Positions 1-64,000 of a stretch of 64,000 bases of DNA are shown here, piece by piece (position 1 is the first letter of the stretch; the number at the start of each line of letters is the position of its first letter). The notes under the pieces were generated by a model. It saw nothing but the letters and a program-made list of their open reading frames with translations. It ran no database searches and had not been told where the DNA came from. The stretch is from positions 186,001 to 250,000 of the forward strand of contig WPIO01000055.1 in NCBI GenBank assembly GCA_009760855.2, given 5' to 3'. The stretch comes from Cristatella mucedo (taxonomy: Eukaryota > Bryozoa > Phylactolaemata > Cristatellidae). Made by a program: the position numbers and the translations under genes.

Positions 1-81
1 GCATATATTTGAAGGGAGAGCATTATTTTCGTGACGCATAGCACCGACGCACTGACCTAGCTTGCCCTCATCAACCCCCTC

Positions 82-385
82 TTGTAATGTATCTCCGTCT
101 GTAACTCCACAAAGTCATAAAGACCATGTGGGTGTTACGAAGGAAAGTTTTGTATAGTGCACTCACAGCCTAAGCGGCTTTCGGTACGAATTCGGTAGCC
201 AACAGACTTCGTCTCGTGCAAAAAGAGAAAGTGGGAAGCATAGCAGAGTCGGGAGAGCAGTTGAGGTAGTGAGTAGCATGGAAGTAGCGGCTCAGGACCG
301 CTGGAAAGGATGAGCCATAGTCGACAGCAGGAGAGTAGTTGTCGTTGTGCAAGAATTGTGGAAGCGAGTTCTACAGTTTGTTGTG
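82..385 (-). mobile_element. LINE-A 3' end fragment
   Basis: Matches other LINE-A 3' ends in this window (for example 16026-16330 and 49313-49620): starts at the family's terminal segment (in reverse, ttgtaatgtatctccgtctg) and runs into the RT C-terminal coding part. Confidence 0.85.
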
Positions 386-1887
386 AGTAATGAAAGCTTT
401 AAGTACTCGGTCAGTGTTCTTACGGTCAGCTTACTGCCTTAGTGCCCTGGACATTTTATTTTTAGACTAATAATATCCGATTAATATTTTAGACTTTGAT
501 TTTTCTTGGGTTTGGGCTTTTACATCATTTGATCGGGATCTGTAAATGGTGCTTTTAGGACCTTGACAGCTGTCAGTGTGCCTAAACAGATCTTGGTTAA
601 TAACGGCTTAAATGTAAACTTAATCCCCTTCATATCCCGCGAATCGTCTAGAATAATCTTTCACAAACTGATTCCCAATGAATAAGCCCTCTTAAAGCAG
701 ACCAGGAAGAAACAGCGATTTACTAACTGCCGATGGCTATGATGAGTAAAAATATGGAAGACCGACTTTCAGGCCAATAAACTATAACCGGAGTTCAATC
801 GATTCAGAGGCAATGGCTCTCTTAGAGGTTCGCCAGTGGCTGCAGCTTACATGAGACAGCTAACGATAGGTCTCACTTAAAACAATGCCTCAGCACTTCC
901 GGTTGCATCAGAGAGAAAGGTGGTTTACAGCAATCCGTGTAAACATATGTATGGAAAGTAACAAAATCAGAAATTGCATAGAGTGGCCGATCCCACCTGA
1001 GCCCCTTTGATGCTATCAGGTTTATAGTGACCTTTGGTTGTACTGTTAATTAGTACATTCTGAAAGGATTCCATGCTTCTTTTGAGAGCCACTGTGGTCT
1101 CCATTTCGGGCTCAGTAGTTGCTATTTTCTAAACTCAAATGAGAAAATCTCCACCGGGTCTATGTTTAGCGAAAGCTTTTAATAACTTGGTCGAGGGACT
1201 GCTTCCGGTGTGAATATCTCTTAAAAATAGTTTTCCAAATCTTGTTCAGGTCATTTGCCAAGCACTGCAGCTTCAGATTGCTTTTATAACACGTGCGTCG
1301 TTTGAAAGACAGCGGTTTTCTATTATGTTTTCCCTGGGCATGCATCCCTTTGCAGAGTTTGCTTAGTCGAGTCGGGGGGGGGGGAGGGAGACGGAAGTCA
1401 AACCCTGCCGATGAGCGGTCGAGAGATGCAGCTTTTTCAGTGTGAGGCTAAAGAGACTTGTAAGAAGCTTTGATTCGCAGACCAGCCTCAAGGCTCATCA
1501 CTGCAGCAGCCACTGTACACGTGATTGCCTTTGCCTGAGCCATTGCACGTTGACCAATCTCCATTAGCAAATGGCTGCCCATAATGCCCCTGTTACCACA
1601 GCGTCACCATTCTTGCTAAATTAATAGCAGTGTGAATGCTATTAGGGTGACCGATACTTGGGGATGACCTATGCCTGACCGATGCTTGCATGATGCCCAC
1701 CCAATCAGCATGGAGGCATCACCTGGTGTGGCAAAGCTCCAATGATTGACTGATCCTCTGCTGTGCCCTGGGGGGGGGGGGGCTCCCAATGTGGTCGTTG
1801 GGAGCATGCTGTGCCAATCTGTGCCAGTCTGTGCCGTTTATGCAGTCGGTAGCCTGTGCAAACGTGCATGTGCGTGTGCGGCGCACG

Positions 1888-1889
<2 letters not shown>
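386..1889. other. No gene recognised
   Basis: Unique-looking sequence with G-runs near 1374-1384 and 1770-1782. May be upstream of the gene or an intron preceding exon 1. No signal-peptide exon could be supported. Confidence 0.5.

Positions 1890-1971
<82 letters not shown>
1890..1971. repeat. (GT)n microsatellite
   Basis: About 80 bp of uninterrupted GT after a TG-rich stretch. A run of G lies at 1770-1782. Confidence 0.97.
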
Positions 1972-2505
1972 TGCATGGGTGAGTGACAGATAAGCAGGCA
2001 TCAGTCGGTGAGCATCACTAAGCTTTGCAGCAAGATAGTAACCCTGATAGTTGCTTAGCATTATTCATCCAACTGGCAAATAGCCTATTACTGTGAATGT
2101 ACATTAACCTTCAACCGAAGTGTTTGTGCAGGTAAGTGCCCAATCGCTGGGCTGTACAGCACCACCGAGTATTTCTAATATGGCAGAAGGTGACAGGGAG
2201 CTCGTGCACTTACAAAGGGATCTGTTTGCCTTTACAGCTTGATTGTTCCTTTCATTGATTCTGACTGACTCGGACTTTGGGCTGGAAACAAAGTCTGCCC
2301 TGCTGCTGCAGCTGCCAATCTTTGCTACTGCTGCTGCTATTGTTGCTGCAGCTACCACAGCCAGCCGTGCCGTAGCTGTTGTTACCACTGATTTGAAGAT
2401 AAATAGTTAGGACCCATATTCGCCTTTGCATGGCTTCTATAGTGGCCGAGGCGAGATTCTGTGGCAAGCTTACCCACTAGCGGCATGCAAACACTGCAGT
2501 TTTGT

Positions 2506-2880
2506 TTATAATAATAATAATAATGATAATTCACTTGATAAAGCGCCCTCAGAGAACTTAATCTCTCTCTAGGCGCTTTACATTTGCTGCAAAGTAAAAT
2601 GCAATTGAATGGTAAGTAAAATCATGCTTGAAAAACAAACAAAACGAATAACATGGTTAGGGGTGACATGCACAGGGTCAGCATGCAAATGTGGTTAGTG
2701 GCAGCATGCACAGTGTCAGCACGCATAAGCACATCGAGGACGAATCACAGGGACCCGCTAAATGCTGTCCTAAATAGGTGTGTTTTTAGGTTCCTTTTAA
2801 ATGTAGTCAGGTCGGGGGATGTTCTGACGCAGGTCGGGAGGGAGTTCCAGGCTGTGGGAGCATGATGAAATGTTTGGTAG
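2506..2880 (-). mobile_element. LINE-B 3' end fragment
   Basis: Starts with (ATA)n, then the LINE-B 3' hairpin read in reverse (aaagcgccctcagagaac ... tctctaggcgctttac), then the 3' untranslated part with the GGTTAGGGGTGACATGCAC signature and the end of the RT frame. Confidence 0.88.
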
Positions 2881-3021
2881 TTCATTCGATACCACCACCA
2901 GCAGCATTACAGTGATGAATGCTCGGCACAGAACTTGGTCACGCTTAATTTTGTGGCTCAAAGGCTATCTGAAAGAACACGTACATCCAACCTGAGTGTA
3001 TGTATGCATGTGCAAAGACGC

Positions 3022-3022
3022 G

Positions 3023-3054
<32 letters not shown>

Positions 3055-3145
3055 CACAGACACACACACGGACGCACGCACGGACGCACGCACGGACGCA
3101 CGCACGGACGCAAGCACGGACGCAAGCACGGACGCACGCATGCAT
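3022..3145. repeat. (CA)n and (ACGC/ACGG)n microsatellite
   Basis: CA repeats pass into an octameric cacggacg array. Confidence 0.95.
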
Positions 3146-3149
3146 GCAC

Positions 3150-4130
3150 ACATCACACTTTTACAATTACGGGCAAGCGTGGGTATTAAAGAATATTAAT
3201 TTGATTACTCATGCTATGCTACGGACGTAGGAGCATAGCTTTAATCAGAGAATGCCAGAAAAGCTGAGAGCCACATTTACTGGCTCACACACGTTGATCT
3301 GTAAACTGTACATACATTCATAAGCTAGTAGATCATGCATCAAGGTACACAGGTATACCAGGTAAACGTATGTACAGATGCAGATATTTTTTGGATGTAC
3401 CATATCTACAGGGATCTATCTACATGTCCTTACCCAAGGTTTTTGTCTATGTTTAAACATTTATATTCACCATGTAAATGTACACCCGAACACACAAACA
3501 CACAGGCACACGCACATATACACCTGCATTATATGCACGGTACATTATATATGCACATTGCATGGAATATAGGTACGGTCTACATTACATAATTTATTGA
3601 GCAATTATTGTCTAACCATCTAGGCTGTCTACAAATGTGCAACGTTTATAATAATACAAGAGAGGCCTGTGAAGTTATGTGCAGGGTTATATGCTTATGC
3701 ATGTTATAGATGCTGCAAAGGCTTGCAAGTTAGTGGTTATAGAGAAGGATATCGATTAATTTACATTTTTAAACCTCACCAACCAGTCTTCGCATTTGTT
3801 GCTCGATGAGCAACCTATTGGTCATGGGATCGGTGATCGTGATCGCTCGATCGGTGATCGTGAGATACTAGATTTGATTTCGTGCCTAGATCTCGTCACA
3901 TTTTGCTTACACGGATTGTACAGCAGGCAGCACTTGGGCTTTGCGTTCGTGAGGAATCCGAAGCAAGAGTGCCTCAGGCTGGCGGCAATTCAAAGCCAGC
4001 CAGAAAAGACCATTCGGTAGTCGAGGCAGCAGCAGTTGAATGCCAGTCTCTCCCGGGAAATTACCCAATGCTTTGCCGCGCATCGGTAGGGGTGAGCAGC
4101 AGCAGAAGACAAGCAGGCAAAGGATGGCTC
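3150..4130. other. No gene recognised
   Basis: A/T-rich unique sequence. A small tandem of gatcggtgatcgtgatcgct occurs near 3828-3862. Confidence 0.5.
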
Positions 4131-4133
4131 ATT

Positions 4134-4295
4134 AATAATAAAAATAATAATAATGATGCACTTGATAAAGCGCCCTCAGAGAACTCAATCTCCTTCTAGG
4201 CGCTTTACATTTGCTGCAAAGGGAAGCGCGATTGAATGGTGAGTAATATCATGCTTGATAAACATGGATAACATGGTTAGGGGTGACATGCACGA
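4134..4295 (-). mobile_element. LINE-B 3' terminus
   Basis: (ATA)n, hairpin and the start of the 3' untranslated part, ending at ggttaggggtgacatgcac. Short 5'-truncated copy upstream of exon 1. Confidence 0.85.
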
Positions 4296-4595
4296 TCAAT
4301 TCAATAGCTTCAGAGGGACCTGAGCAGTTTCACTGCTTGCACCATAATGCTTGCAGCGGGTCGACGAAGTATCGGCTTAGCTAACTAGCTCGAACCCAAG
4401 ACCTGTGCAACACGAAGCACATCGAAAAGTCGAAACTGGCATAAGGCCCAGCGGCATCGGCTGCTCACCAAATAAATGCTGTTGGACAGGGTCACCGCAA
4501 TGGCACCTCGGTTGAGCTCCGATGAGATGCAGAGATCCCTGAGCAAACAGTGGTGGTGCTCCATCGTGCACAGCTGGCACGCACGAGAGCATGAC

Positions 4596-4650
4596 CGAGG
4601 CGCCAGTGGCAGGTCTGTCACTGGCGCTTTGGTCTACCACTGGCGCCTCG
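4596..4650. repeat. Inverted repeat, 14-bp arms
   Basis: cgaggcgccagtgg at 4596-4609 pairs with 4637-4650; further cactggcg copies inside the loop. Confidence 0.9.
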
Positions 4651-4965
4651 TGCAGCGTAGTAGCGCCTGCAAGCTTAAAGTGCTTGCAGTCAAGCTTTGC
4701 CAATAAATTAGATTGCACACAATGGCCGGCAAGAAATGGCTGCACGGACGATGCTTACGAAATCGACGAATTCAGTGCAGTTGATTTGATGATGCTGCCA
4801 CTGTTCTGAGCAGCTTGTTTGCTGCTGCCTTCACCGAAACATGGAGCTTAGAGACTGGGGGGGGGGGCTGGTACAACGAGAACAGTGGACTTACAAAGCG
4901 CAGTGACTTCTCGACGCAGTCTACGACGTGGACCAATTTTCTTACCGCATATTTTTGGTTTGCAG

Positions 4966-63930
<58,965 letters not shown>

Positions 63931-64000
63931 GTAAGTATGAGTGAGAGCACAGTCAGGTGAGCTACTGGGTATACTTACGGAATACCGTCCGTTCCCCAGC
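63931..64000. other. Intron start after exon 27
   Basis: Begins gtaagtatgagtg; the window ends inside this intron. Confidence 0.85.

Noticed and set aside
1616..3230. Short His/Thr, Cys/Val and Ala/Arg frames
   Set aside because: Translations of GT/CA microsatellites.
1..4965. Signal-peptide exon of the alpha-2/delta gene
   Set aside because: I looked for a Met plus hydrophobic segment ending in a donor of the right phase (two bases carried) and could not support any candidate; it may be outside the window.

Overview
The window is animal nuclear DNA. It holds split exons with GT/AG borders, microsatellites every few kilobases, L2-type LINEs, tRNA-derived SINEs and a Tigger/pogo-type DNA transposon. 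The protein is clearly metazoan but diverged from the vertebrate forms I know, which suggests an invertebrate, possibly spiralian; the phylum cannot be fixed from sequence alone. I see no bacterial-type genes, viruses, CRISPR arrays, rRNA genes or convincing tRNA genes.

One host gene, on the + strand, runs through almost the whole window (4966 to past 63930). It encodes an alpha-2/delta auxiliary subunit of voltage-gated calcium channels, of the CACNA2D3/CACNA2D4 class. I assembled 27 exons by hand (about 1,010 codons) from reading frame, splice sites, intron phase and similarity to the family. The order is VWA_N (exons 2-6), von Willebrand A domain with an intact MIDAS (exons 7-12), Cache region (exons 13-18) and VGCC_alpha2 region (exons 20-26), ending in a last visible exon 27 shortly before the membrane-proximal C-terminus. 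The signal-peptide exon(s) upstream of exon 1 and the 3' exons are not in the window or could not be recognised. Several very short exons (72, 91 and 35 nt) were found only because the phase and the family demanded them. A candidate 51-nt exon, a possible cassette exon and a possible mutually exclusive microexon pair are listed separately.

The introns hold almost everything else. (1) Two L2-like LINE families, here called LINE-A and LINE-B. LINE-B ends in a characteristic hairpin followed by (TTA)n. (2) Two tRNA-derived SINE families, SINE-1 and SINE-2. SINE-1 carries a tail that resembles the LINE-B 3' hairpin. (3) One Tigger/pogo transposon at 28769-32002 with terminal inverted repeats and a TA target duplication, itself split by a LINE-A copy. 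(4) Large microsatellites: a (CAG)n tract just after exon 1, about 730 bp of CT repeats, an AG tract directly on the exon 4 donor, and CA/GT and TA runs. (5) Several clean nested insertions and hairpins.

The most interesting points are the in-frame read-through from exon 1 into a polyglutamine-coding CAG tract, the candidate exon at the site where mammalian alpha-2/delta-1 is alternatively spliced, the poly-glycine insertion in exon 23, the Tigger/LINE nesting, the shared LINE/SINE tail, and an unexplained protein-like reading frame on the minus strand at about 26336-26560.
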